In this document: positions 18,556 through 25,928 of the stretch, in pieces | Layout of the letters: each line of letters opens with the position of its first letter | How positions within the stretch are numbered: position 1 is the stretch's first letter | Assembly: GCA_033856235.1 (NCBI GenBank) | Contig: JAWVFI010000106.1 | Coordinates: forward strand, 33,196-97,195 | DNA length: 64,000 nt | Origin: DASXRU01 sp033856235 | Lineage (GTDB): Bacteria > Acidobacteriota > Blastocatellia > Pyrinomonadales > Pyrinomonadaceae | Direction: 5' to 3' | Notes under the pieces: model-generated | Told to the model about the DNA's origin: nothing | The model's input: only the letters and a program-made list of their open reading frames with translations | Database searches by the model: none | Position numbers and translations under genes: made by a program

Positions 18556-18897
18556 TGCCCCCGGCAGGACTCGAACCTGCGGCCCTCTGCTTAGCATCCA
18601 GCATCAAGTTTCCCTGACCGTCCGAGATGAATCTCAGAGTTGCTGGCTGGACTATATCTTAGGCATTGCAGCCCCGGCCCGTATAGTCTCTGAGGATCCC
18701 ACGTCCTTTAGCTTCGAGGCGCGCGGTTTCCTGCGGGTTACCCAATCCTGCTGAATTGTTACTCGTCCAATCCGAGTATCAGAGGCTCTCAGGGCGTTCT
18801 CGCATACAGGGCCGTCCACTCAATGAGTTGGTAACAAATTTCGTTCCTCATTAAGGCTCCAACAAGGCAGATGCTCTATCCGCTGAGCTACAGGGGC
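18556..18897 (-). tRNA. tRNA-Arg (TCT anticodon) interrupted by a group I intron
   Basis: Two tRNA halves on the minus strand, 18864-18897 (5' exon, 34 nt) and 18556-18594 (3' exon, 39 nt), join into a complete cloverleaf. It has a seven-pair acceptor stem with one G-T, D arm GCTC/GAGC, anticodon arm TCTGC/GCAGA and T arm GCAGG/CCTGC. The joined loop CTTCTAA gives anticodon TCT. The exon sequence around the anticodon and T arm closely matches the argU-type tRNA-Arg of other bacteria as I remember it. CCA is not encoded. The 269-nt interruption after U34 is described separately. This is the tRNA for AGA codons. Confidence 0.9.
18595..18863 (-). other. Group I intron inside tRNA-Arg (TCT)
   Basis: The intron starts after the exon base U34 and ends in G, as group I introns require. 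The exon end CCTT can pair with GAGG inside the intron (P1, with a U-G at the splice site). The conserved R element CAGAGACTA (within 18681-18694) and S element AAGATATAGTCC (18649-18660) are present, and their GACTATA and TATAGTC form a perfect seven-pair P7 (18682-18688 with 18650-18656). A GGC/GCC pair between them fits P8. There is no internal reading frame, so no homing endonuclease. Small size and position in an anticodon loop resemble bacterial tRNA introns of the IC3 type; the subgroup is inferred. Confidence 0.9.
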
Positions 18898-18997
18898 ATC
18901 TCTTAAAGAGCGAGATGTTACCACGCACCTAATAATCAAGCTACAGGTCTCTTGGTTAAAGAGGTACTCAGTTCACAGGTACGTCGCCGGCAAAACA

Positions 18998-19029
18998 AAG
19001 AGGCCGCCAGATGAGTCCGGCGGTCTCTT
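18998..19029 (-). terminator. Rho-independent terminator for the gene at 19052-19300
   Basis: An 11-base inverted repeat (AAGAGGCCGCC at 18998-19008 and GGCGGTCTCTT at 19019-19029, one G-T pair) is followed on the minus strand by TTTGTTTTG. It lies directly downstream of the 82-residue gene. Confidence 0.7.
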
Positions 19030-19051
19030 GAAAAGAATTCAGAAAATCCTG

Positions 19052-19300
19052 TTAGGCGGCTTTGGTGTGTTCACTCGTTTCCGCAAAAACACGGCGTCCG
19101 TTGAGAGCATCATCAATGATTTCACGAACGGCAGAAGTGTCTGGATTTACATCCATCCGGTCGCACGCTCCTAAATGCCGCAAAATGCCTTCAGTCGCGA
19201 TGTCCATGGCTGTTCCCATTAACTTGGAATAGCGTCGTGCCTGAATATGGTCAATTCTGAGTAGCCGCTCATTCAGCGGCAAATGTCTGTCAAAAATCAC
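19052..19300 (-). CDS. Small hypothetical protein at the island edge
   Basis: An 82-residue soluble protein of unknown family, mainly helical by eye. It has a terminator of its own, which supports it being expressed. It sits between the intron-bearing tRNA-Arg and the IS1595-type transposase, in a region that looks accessory. Function unknown. Confidence 0.5.
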   Translation of the reverse strand: MIFDRHLPLNERLLRIDHIQARRYSKLMGTAMDIATEGILRHLGACDRMDVNPDTSAVREIIDDALNGRRVFAETSEHTKAA

Positions 19301-19553
19301 GGTTTCTCTCGCTCCTTCTCTTTCACCGAACCTCGCCAGTTATCCATGAAGTCCCAAGGCTCGGTTATGTTTGTTATTAAGTGAATCTTAGATGCTTTTC
19401 CACACGTTTCGGATGCAAACCTGTTGCGTTTTCAGCCCGAAATTGACACAGAAAGCCCGGTTGACCTGCGGCAAATATCAGCGTGTTCGGAAAAACTGGG
19501 CATTATAGATGAGGGGCGAGCCAAAAGCCACATAAAACTTCGGAATTATGCAC

Positions 19554-19582
19554 TTGACACACCCATGAATCCGTGAGAATAT
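19554..19582 (+). promoter_or_regulatory. Sigma-70-type promoter of the transposase
   Basis: TTGACA (19554-19559) and GAATAT (19577-19582) are separated by 17 bases, with TG two bases before the -10 box. The predicted start would fall at or next to the ATG at 19592, implying a very short or absent leader. Confidence 0.5.
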
Positions 19583-19591
19583 GGCTTTACC

Positions 19592-20592
19592 ATGAAAAAG
19601 CCATTCAAACGCGAAGCCGGATCGATTCTCGAACCCCATTTCCTAGACGAAGATAAGGCCAGAGACTTCCTTGAAGCCATGCGCTGGTCTGAGGGCGTTA
19701 TCTGCCCGAAATGCGGTCTGGTGGGCGAAGCGTACAAGCTAACTCCTAAGCCTAAGACGTTCGAGGAAGTAAAAGCCTCCAAAAAGCGCATTCGCAAGCC
19801 CCGCAAGGGTCTGTGGAAGTGTGCTGGATGCCGGAAGCAGTTTACCGTAACTGTGGGAACTATTTTTGAGGACAGCCATATACCCCTCAACAAGTGGCTT
19901 CTAGCGATCCATTTGATGTGCGCCAGCAAGAAGGGCGTTTCCGCTCACCAGCTAATGAGGATGCTCGACATCAAACAATACAAGTCGGCATGGTTCATGG
20001 CTCACCGAATCCGGTACGCAATGACAGGCGAATTGCCTGAGAAGCTGTCTGGAATAGTCGAGGCTGATGAGACATACATTGGCGGTCGGCGGCGTATGCG
20101 TCTCCCGCAAGTGACAAAGCAGGGAGAGCGAGCCGTGGATCGTCCCAGCCATTGGACAGAGAAGGCCGCTGTGTTCTCAGTGGTTCAGCGTGGCGGTCGG
20201 GTTCACTCACGCCATATTGAAAACGTGACCACTTCAAACCTGCGAGCCGTTCTCGATTCAGTCTGCGAGGCCGATGCGCACTTTATGACCGACACAGGCC
20301 CGTTGCGCGGTCTAGGCAAGGATCGCAAGCATTCACTTGTGAACCATAAGGCCGATGAGTATGTCCGTTACGATGAGGGCGTATGCGTGACCACTAACAC
20401 GGTGGAAGGCTATTTCTCGCTCTCAAGCGCGGGATAAACGGCACCTATCATCACGTAGGCCGGAAGCATTTGCATCGCTATCTAAGTGAGTTTGATTTTA
20501 GATATAACGAACGCGAAACCACTGACGGCCAGCGGGCGCAAACCGCTCTCAAGGGGTTCGAGGGCAAGCGTTTGATGTACCGGGACTCCTGA
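19592..20592 (+). pseudogene. IS1595-family (ISXO2-like) transposase with frameshift
   Basis: The first frame (19592-20437, 281 residues) carries an N-terminal zinc ribbon (CPKCG and CAGC pairs), the catalytic start VEADETYIGG, DTGPLRGLG and TNTVEGYFSL. It then breaks: after EGYFSL the sequence lacks one base. In the next frame the family C-terminus continues as KRGINGTYHHVGRKHLHRY to a TGA at 20592, giving a normal-length ISXO2-like transposase of about 333 residues. The DDE-type residues lie before the break. Either the gene is inactive, or there is a sequencing error in the short C/T run near 20425-20430. Terminal inverted repeats were not convincingly found. Confidence 0.85.
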
Positions 20593-20619
20593 AGGGGAAG
20601 CGTTAATCTTCCCCTTTTT
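20593..20619 (+). terminator. Rho-independent terminator after the transposase
   Basis: GGGGAAG (20594-20600... with flanking A) pairs with CTTCCCC (20608-20614), followed by TTTTT (20615-20619). It starts one base after the restored transposase stop at 20592, supporting that stop as the original gene end. Confidence 0.75.
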
Positions 20620-20658
20620 CCCTGCCTATGCCATACTTCCGACACGGAGTGTCGACCA

Positions 20659-22227
20659 GTGGTGAGCCAATTAAGTCTAGCCTTTCCAAGTCATTACGCC
20701 TTACTCTCGCCCGATGAGATATATGAAACGGTCGACGAGAATCTACTCAAACAACTAGCTGAAGATCGACGATTAGAACGCAAGCCAGCCGGAATGCACG
20801 GGAAGGACTTGGGGCGATGGTTCTCCATGTGGGCAAATACAGCACCCGAAGGCGGTCTGATTATTGTTGGCATGGAAGATGAGGGAGAGTTTTCCGGTTG
20901 TCATAGTCTCAGCTCAGACCGACTGAATAAATTAGAAAAAAGTCATTACACCTACGTTCCAGACGCACGGGTCGACAGCAAGCGCATAGCCGTAACGGCC
21001 TTAGATGGGTCGGACAGCTTCGTTGTGGTGTTCCGTGTTCGTTATCGGGAAGATAAGGTTGTTCAGACTGTCTCTGGCCCATCGTTCATACGACGCGGCG
21101 ACGAGTGTCGCGAGCTAAAACGCGACGAAATTCGCGAGTTGGAAATAGATAAACGACAGGTCGACATTGAGAAAGAGCCCGTCACGCTGGTCTATCCAGA
21201 TGATTTCGACGCTGACCTCATCAGGCGATTTATCGAAGGCGTTAAGAAGGTCCACCAACCGCTTCAGAATTACGACGATATTACAGTATTGGAGCAACGG
21301 CGATTAGGTCGGATCAGCAGCGGCCTTTTTACCCCTAACACAGCTTGCGCTTTAGCGTTTGCAAAAGATCCGGGCCAGCTATTCCCTGGTTGCCAAATCA
21401 TGTTCTTGCGTGTTGATGGAGAAGTGGAAAAATCAGGGGATCAATACAACGTCATAAAAAGAATCCCGATTGAAGGGCCGGTTCCCCGGTTGCTGGAACA
21501 AGCAGCGACTATGTTGGGCCAGCAGCTCCGCGATTTCTCGCGACTAGGAGATGACGGCATTTTTTACAGCGCACCTGAGTACCCGTATGCCGCGTGGTAC
21601 GAAGCGTTAGTTAACGCCTGCGTCCATCGCTCCTACGGCCTTAAAACGATGAACGTATTCGTTAAGATGTTTGACGACAAGCTGGTCATTGAAAGCCCCG
21701 GCGGCTTTCCGCCTACCGTGACGCCTGACAATATTTACGTCTCCCACGTCCCGCGCAACCCCACCCTTATGCGTGCGATGTTCTATCTGGGCTTAGTAAA
21801 AGAACACGCGGAGGGTACCAAGCGAATGCGGGAGACGATGCAAAACATGAACCTGCCCGATCCGCAATTCCGACAGACTGAAACTGGTATAGGATTCTCG
21901 CAAGTTTGGGTTACGCTAAAGAACCATATCAAACAGCGAAAAGTATGGATCGACAGCGACGTTACAATCGCTCTGGGTGATGCCCTTGCTAAGAATCTTA
22001 AACCAGAAGAAAAGCGCGTCCTAAACTTCGTCGCTGAACATGGAAAGATAAACGTGATTCAGTGCCATCGACTGTTACCGAGCCTTGCGAAATGGCACTC
22101 AGCAAAACGTCTGCTAATGCGCTTAGTCGAGAAGGGATTGCTAATACACGTCTCAAGAGGCAAGCGAGACAACAAGGCACATTTCGTTTTACCGCCAGCA
22201 TTCAAGGGAGCAAAAAATGGCAACTAA
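20659..22227 (+). CDS. AlbA_2 (Schlafen-like) / GHKL-ATPase-like protein
   Basis: A 522-residue protein starting at GTG 20659 (a second GTG follows at once). The first 160 residues match the AlbA_2/Schlafen core (LERKPAGMHGKDLGRWFSMWANT and GGLIIVGMEDEG, later PSFIRRGDECREL). Residues 290-400 resemble the HATPase_c_4 domain of the same protein class, with an N-box-like EALVNACVHRSY and the GGFPP segment. The C-terminal 75 residues look like a winged helix. Such proteins occur as transcription regulators and in phage-defence neighbourhoods; the role here is unknown. The stop overlaps the start of a microprotein gene by 11 bases. Confidence 0.82.
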   Translation: MVSQLSLAFPSHYALLSPDEIYETVDENLLKQLAEDRRLERKPAGMHGKDLGRWFSMWANTAPEGGLIIVGMEDEGEFSGCHSLSSDRLNKLEKSHYTYVPDARVDSKRIAVTALDGSDSFVVVFRVRYREDKVVQTVSGPSFIRRGDECRELKRDEIRELEIDKRQVDIEKEPVTLVYPDDFDADLIRRFIEGVKKVHQPLQNYDDITVLEQRRLGRISSGLFTPNTACALAFAKDPGQLFPGCQIMFLRVDGEVEKSGDQYNVIKRIPIEGPVPRLLEQAATMLGQQLRDFSRLGDDGIFYSAPEYPYAAWYEALVNACVHRSYGLKTMNVFVKMFDDKLVIESPGGFPPTVTPDNIYVSHVPRNPTLMRAMFYLGLVKEHAEGTKRMRETMQNMNLPDPQFRQTETGIGFSQVWVTLKNHIKQRKVWIDSDVTIALGDALAKNLKPEEKRVLNFVAEHGKINVIQCHRLLPSLAKWHSAKRLLMRLVEKGLLIHVSRGKRDNKAHFVLPPAFKGAKNGN

Positions 22228-22387
22228 GGCAAGCCCCAACCCCTCAGGCAAAACAGGCAAACCGTTCTCACTTGCCCCGCATTCCTTCGAGGATGCCCTT
22301 AGGAAGATTCTAGCCACACCGCCAGAGCCAAAGCCTGCCCCAAAAGCCCGTCGGCCTACCTCGCAAAAGAAATCAGATAAACGCTAA
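22217..22387 (+). CDS. 56-residue microprotein coupled to the AlbA_2 gene
   Basis: A short frame, ATG 22217 to TAA 22387, overlapping the AlbA_2 stop by 11 bases, which suggests translational coupling. The product is basic with a low-complexity start, a core PFSLAPHSFEDALRKILATP, and a proline/lysine tail ending KKSDKR. The helix-like SFEDALRKILATPP core resembles small proteins found in accessory regions, but I cannot name a family. Too short for many gene finders. Confidence 0.6.
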   Translation: MATKASPNPSGKTGKPFSLAPHSFEDALRKILATPPEPKPAPKARRPTSQKKSDKR

Positions 22388-22420
22388 CTCTGCTCGCAAG
22401 ATCGGTGATATAAGCGGCGA

Positions 22421-22993
22421 ATGCCGCGTGTTCCCGCCGTTTGTTCCAATTGTGGATTGATGTTTGGCTCTGGAATTGAGCTACGCAACGCCACGAATAT
22501 CCGAATCATAGGCGGGAGGAACGAATGCCCGCGATGCGGCGCAATGGCCGAAATGCTCGATGGGATTTATGACTCTCTAGGGAATACTCTCAGCGTCTTA
22601 TTAACGTCTGACAAGTCCGTTGCCAGATTGAAAGCCTTAGTAGATGCCCTTACGGTTGCGCGAGAAAACAAAGCCTCCGCCGAAGAGGTAAAAGAAACCA
22701 TTACTAGGCATGTTCCTGAGCTTCAAAAGTTTGCGGATGCCGTGCCCAAAACGCCGCTCGGACTCAACGAGTACATCAAGACAATCTGCTTAATCATTAC
22801 CACTCTGATTGCTGCTTACGCATTCCTTTGTAAGAAGTCGGACGTAACTCAAGAGCAGATAAGCAAGCAAGTCGAGCGAGAGGTATCGAACGCTATTGAG
22901 ACTCTACAGCCGAAGCCGAAGGCGGTTGAGCAGCCTGATACTGCGAATCGACATGAGAGACGCGCACAGGCCAAGAGAGCGCGACACAGATAG
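22421..22993 (+). CDS. Zinc-ribbon membrane protein of unknown function
   Basis: A 190-residue protein. Two CxxC pairs (C8/C11 and C36/C39, in CSNC and CPRC) form a likely zinc ribbon. A helical region follows (residues 60-105), then one transmembrane segment (about 114-135) and a charged tail with QEQISKQVEREV and a strongly basic end (HERRAQAKRARHR). It starts 33 bases after the microprotein stop on the same strand, so the three genes from 20659 look like one operon. No family was recognised. A sensor or membrane-anchored nucleic-acid binder is possible, but this is speculation. Confidence 0.6.
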   Translation: MPRVPAVCSNCGLMFGSGIELRNATNIRIIGGRNECPRCGAMAEMLDGIYDSLGNTLSVLLTSDKSVARLKALVDALTVARENKASAEEVKETITRHVPELQKFADAVPKTPLGLNEYIKTICLIITTLIAAYAFLCKKSDVTQEQISKQVEREVSNAIETLQPKPKAVEQPDTANRHERRAQAKRARHR

Positions 22994-23367
22994 CAAATAC
23001 CCAGCCCAGAACCGCCGCTAAGTCCTCCAAATAGACAGAGCAGAGACAACCCCAGACCGCGAAGGCAAGAGTCACATCGCGCCTTGAGAGAAAACCCCTT
23101 AATTTATGACAGATTTTCATCGGTTTTAGATGATGGGTGCGTCAAAGGCATAATCATCTAAAACTTCAGTGGGGCTGAACCTCCACCGGATCAGAGTAAT
23201 CGGCATGGGAAAAGGGGGGATTGTTAGGCCGAATAAGGCCAAAAACTGCGGCACCGACCCGAGCCTCGCATGAACTATGCAGGCAGTCTGGGTCGGTGCG
23301 GTAAGAGCCTCTACTGATGCCTTGAGGGCCTTAATGCTCGGGCCCCTCAAGCCGTTGAAAGAAACCG
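22994..23367. other. Intergenic region with a nested inverted repeat
   Basis: These 374 bases lie between two convergent genes. A ten-base perfect repeat (GCACCGACCC at 23251-23260, inverted at 23290-23299) encloses a smaller GCCT-GCAT / ATGC-GGC hairpin. A second hairpin (CTTGAGGGCC at 23321-23330 with its partner ending at 23351) lies near the HU stop, possibly a terminator without a good T-tract. No coding region is convincing. Confidence 0.5.
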
Positions 23368-23682
23368 TTATTTCTTCGGCAAAACCGTATCTTTCATGGA
23401 TTTTCCGACGCGAAACTTGAGGGTCGTTTTGGCCGGAATTTGAATAGTAGCGCCGGTTGCTGGGTTACGTCCCTCGCGAGCCTTCCGCTCGGAACGAACC
23501 AGTTTGCCAAATCCTGGAAGTACGAACTCCCCATTTGACTTCACTTCCTGAGATGCCAGGTTCGAGAGTTCTTCGAAGAATTCCTTCACCTGAGCGCGTT
23601 TCATGCCGGTTTTCTCGGCAAAATGGTTGATTACTTCGGATTGAGTCATTCGTCGTTTGCCTGATGCCGCTGTGGTCGCCAT
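23368..23682 (-). CDS. HU-family DNA-binding protein
   Basis: A 104-residue nucleoid protein. It has the HU/IHF layout: two N-terminal helices (MTQSEVINHFAEKTG, VKEFFEELSNLA), then FVLPGFGKLVRSERKAREGRNP and the DNA-binding arm region with NPATGATIQIPAKT, ending KFRVGK. The ten-residue N-terminal extension (ATTAASGKRR) is longer than in canonical HU. It binds and bends DNA with little sequence preference. Single gene. Confidence 0.93.
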   Translation of the reverse strand: MATTAASGKRRMTQSEVINHFAEKTGMKRAQVKEFFEELSNLASQEVKSNGEFVLPGFGKLVRSERKAREGRNPATGATIQIPAKTTLKFRVGKSMKDTVLPKK

Positions 23683-23775
23683 GGCGTGGTGTACTACCTC
23701 CGTAGACTAACAATAATGAAAAAGCTGATGGCGCAACATATATCATACACAGAGCGATAAGTCTGCATAAAAACG

Positions 23776-25053
23776 CTATTTTCGCGCTATTTTGGCGAAT
23801 ATCGACACGGCGAGTGGCTCTGGACTTGATTCAGCACCCAGAAGGGGAACGGCGCCGCCCTGCGGCATGGCGACGTAGGAAGCCACAGCGTCGGCTTGGA
23901 CCTTAGATGCAAAGCCACCTAGCCAGGGCCTTGATAGAAACGGCCTTTCGAAGCAAACAAAGAAGATCCAAGCGCACAGGACGGTTGCGGGAGTCATGAT
24001 CACGACAGCTACGAAGGTCTCGGATAGGCCCAATTTTTCGAAACGGTAGGCCTCCATCAGAACTAATTCATGAATCAGGTATAGCGAGTAGGAGAAAAGC
24101 CCAATGAAAGCCAAGCCTCGCACTAGCGCGGGAGCTCGAAGCATTTTCCTCCATTTCTTTTCAGCCACGACCAGGCAATTTACGATAATGAAGAAGGCCA
24201 CTCCCCAAAGTGGATGTAATAAGAGCCATGCTGAATCGTGAAGGATCCTGTGGGACTCCATTAGAGGAAGGGCCTGAGTTAACGCTACGGCGCACAGCAG
24301 TGCGATCAACCCAATGCTGGCTCGGCTACACCATTTTGGCAGAGCGACCACTCCCAGAGCGGCTTCCACTGCAAGCGCCCCGAGAGCCCACGTAAACCAG
24401 TGTGCCGCCGCCCCCTCCGTCAGGGGTATGCTGACGCCACCGGAGCGCTGCACGCCTAGAACGAGAAAAAGCCATCCGACGCGAGTTGCCGCACATATCA
24501 GAAGGGTACGTCGCCAGCCGAGCCGATTTCGCAAGAAGAGTAGAAGGAAGTAGGCAAGATAAAGTTGTTCCTCGATCGCAAGGGTCCAGAACACACCGTT
24601 GATGCTATAGGTTGAGCGAGGGTCAAAATTGTGTAGCATCAATAAATGAAGCACTAAGTCCCAGAGGTAAAACGCAGTGACCTTAAACTTCGTTGTGATA
24701 CCGGACACCACAAGATATATGACAAGGGCAAAAAGATAAGGAGGATAAAGGCGCCGGATTCTGCGCGTCCAGAAGGACTTGAAGTCGAGGTGGACATGAT
24801 CGTTAACGACGCGGCGCTTCGCCCATTGCAGGTGAATACAGAAACCGGATATTACGAAAAACAAGAAGACGCCGGAATAGCCGAACGATGAGGCTGCCCA
24901 TATTGGTGTAAATAACCAGCTCCAGATAACCTTAATTTGTGGATACGGTTTCGCGCCCACTTCGTGGTATAGAACAACGCCCAGCGCCGCGCCACCGCGT
25001 AAAGCATCAATACCACGTAGTCTCCCGCCTACCTTTGAAATAGTGTCGTTCAC
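23776..25053 (-). CDS. Membrane acyltransferase, OafA/YrhL family
   Basis: A 425-residue integral membrane protein starting at GTG 25053. The N-terminus RLRGIDALRGGAALGVVLYHE has the acyltransferase-3 family start with its catalytic-type histidine, and there are about ten hydrophobic segments, with FFVISGFCIHLQWAKR and FWTLAIEEQLYLAYF as further family marks. Such enzymes transfer acetyl or other acyl groups to lipids, polysaccharides or antibiotics at the membrane. The lone position gives no hint of the acceptor. Confidence 0.88.
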   Translation of the reverse strand: MNDTISKVGGRLRGIDALRGGAALGVVLYHEVGAKPYPQIKVIWSWLFTPIWAASSFGYSGVFLFFVISGFCIHLQWAKRRVVNDHVHLDFKSFWTRRIRRLYPPYLFALVIYLVVSGITTKFKVTAFYLWDLVLHLLMLHNFDPRSTYSINGVFWTLAIEEQLYLAYFLLLFLRNRLGWRRTLLICAATRVGWLFLVLGVQRSGGVSIPLTEGAAAHWFTWALGALAVEAALGVVALPKWCSRASIGLIALLCAVALTQALPLMESHRILHDSAWLLLHPLWGVAFFIIVNCLVVAEKKWRKMLRAPALVRGLAFIGLFSYSLYLIHELVLMEAYRFEKLGLSETFVAVVIMTPATVLCAWIFFVCFERPFLSRPWLGGFASKVQADAVASYVAMPQGGAVPLLGAESSPEPLAVSIFAKIARK

Positions 25054-25100
25054 TGCCTATAACAGTTGTCCCGCGGATTGCTAACCGGATTCGGAAGTGA

Positions 25101-25127
25101 AATGGCCACCCGAAAACGGCGGCCATT
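25101..25127 (-). terminator. Possible terminator hairpin after tRNA-Pro
   Basis: AATGGCC (25101-25107) and GGCCATT (25121-25127) pair, with an inner CCG/CGG, 17 bases downstream of tRNA-Pro on the minus strand. Only a short T run follows, so the call is tentative. Confidence 0.4.
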
Positions 25128-25142
25128 AATGATTAGAGGAAT

Positions 25143-25222
<80 letters not shown>

Positions 25223-25280
25223 GACTGTCATCTTTACGATAGAAGCAAGATGGTCATTCTAGCGGTGGGCACAACAACGG

Positions 25281-25928
25281 TCAAGACGCGCTAACTGGAT
25301 CTGTTGCTTGGTTGCGTAACAAGTTTGGATTGTCTAATAGAAACTGCCGGACTGCAAAGAGTGCCTGAGCGCGGTGGCTGATTCTATTTTTCACATCGAG
25401 GCCCAGTTCCGCCATGGTTTGCTCGTGGCCCTTGGGGACGAAAACAGGATCGTAGCCAAAGCCACCATTCCCCTTTGGTTCAGACAGAATCATTCCTTCG
25501 CACGTGGACTCTGCCAGATAGATCAATTTCCCGTCGGCGTCGGCCAATGCCACTGCCGCAACGAACCGAGCGGTACGCTCGTTTTCAGTCACATGAGCCA
25601 AATTCGCGAGGAGGACCGATACTCGATCCGCATCGGACGTGGCAGTGGCGGAATATCGGGCTGAGAAAATCCCCGGCGCACCGTCGAGAACGTCAACCTC
25701 CAACCCAGAATCGTCGGCGATGGCGCTAAGGCTGGTTTGCATAGAATAGGTTTGAGCCTTCAGTGCAGCATTCTCTGCAAAGGTTTTCCCCGTCTCTTCC
25801 ACGGTTTTGATATTGAAATCGACCAACGACCTCAGTGTGAACGGAAGGTCCGCTAGTAGCAGCGACACTTCCAGCACTTTGCCGGGGTTCTTAGTGGCGA
25901 TAAGCAGTTCCGGCTTCGTCTCTTTCAT
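25281..25928 (-). CDS. rdgB: XTP/dITP diphosphatase
   Basis: A 215-residue HAM1/RdgB enzyme that hydrolyses non-canonical purine triphosphates (dITP, XTP) to monophosphates, keeping them out of DNA. Family motifs are all there: the N-terminal ATKNPGK, the metal-binding IADDSGLEVD, GFGYDPVF and the C-terminal SHRAQAL. It overlaps the upstream 565-residue gene by four bases, so the two are translated from one message. Confidence 0.93.
   Translation of the reverse strand: MKETKPELLIATKNPGKVLEVSLLLADLPFTLRSLVDFNIKTVEETGKTFAENAALKAQTYSMQTSLSAIADDSGLEVDVLDGAPGIFSARYSATATSDADRVSVLLANLAHVTENERTARFVAAVALADADGKLIYLAESTCEGMILSEPKGNGGFGYDPVFVPKGHEQTMAELGLDVKNRISHRAQALFAVRQFLLDNPNLLRNQATDPVSAS

Noticed and set aside
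18551..18754. A 67-codon plus-strand open frame with GRTRTCGPLLS
   Set aside because: It is the antisense of the tRNA-Arg 3' exon and intron; this peptide pattern is a known artefact of tRNA antisense translation.
18556..18897. Reading the split tRNA as tRNA-Thr (TGT)
   Set aside because: That splice choice would put the intron end after a T, not G, and the exon body matches tRNA-Arg, not tRNA-Thr.
19480..20660. Terminal inverted repeats of the IS1595-type element
   Set aside because: Candidate ends (CGGAAAAACTGGGCATTA on the left and CGGAAGTATGGCATA inverted on the right) match only in part, too weak to call.
23126..23350. A 74-codon minus-strand open frame between the zinc-ribbon gene and HU
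   Set aside because: It runs across the inverted repeats and its product shows no conserved features.
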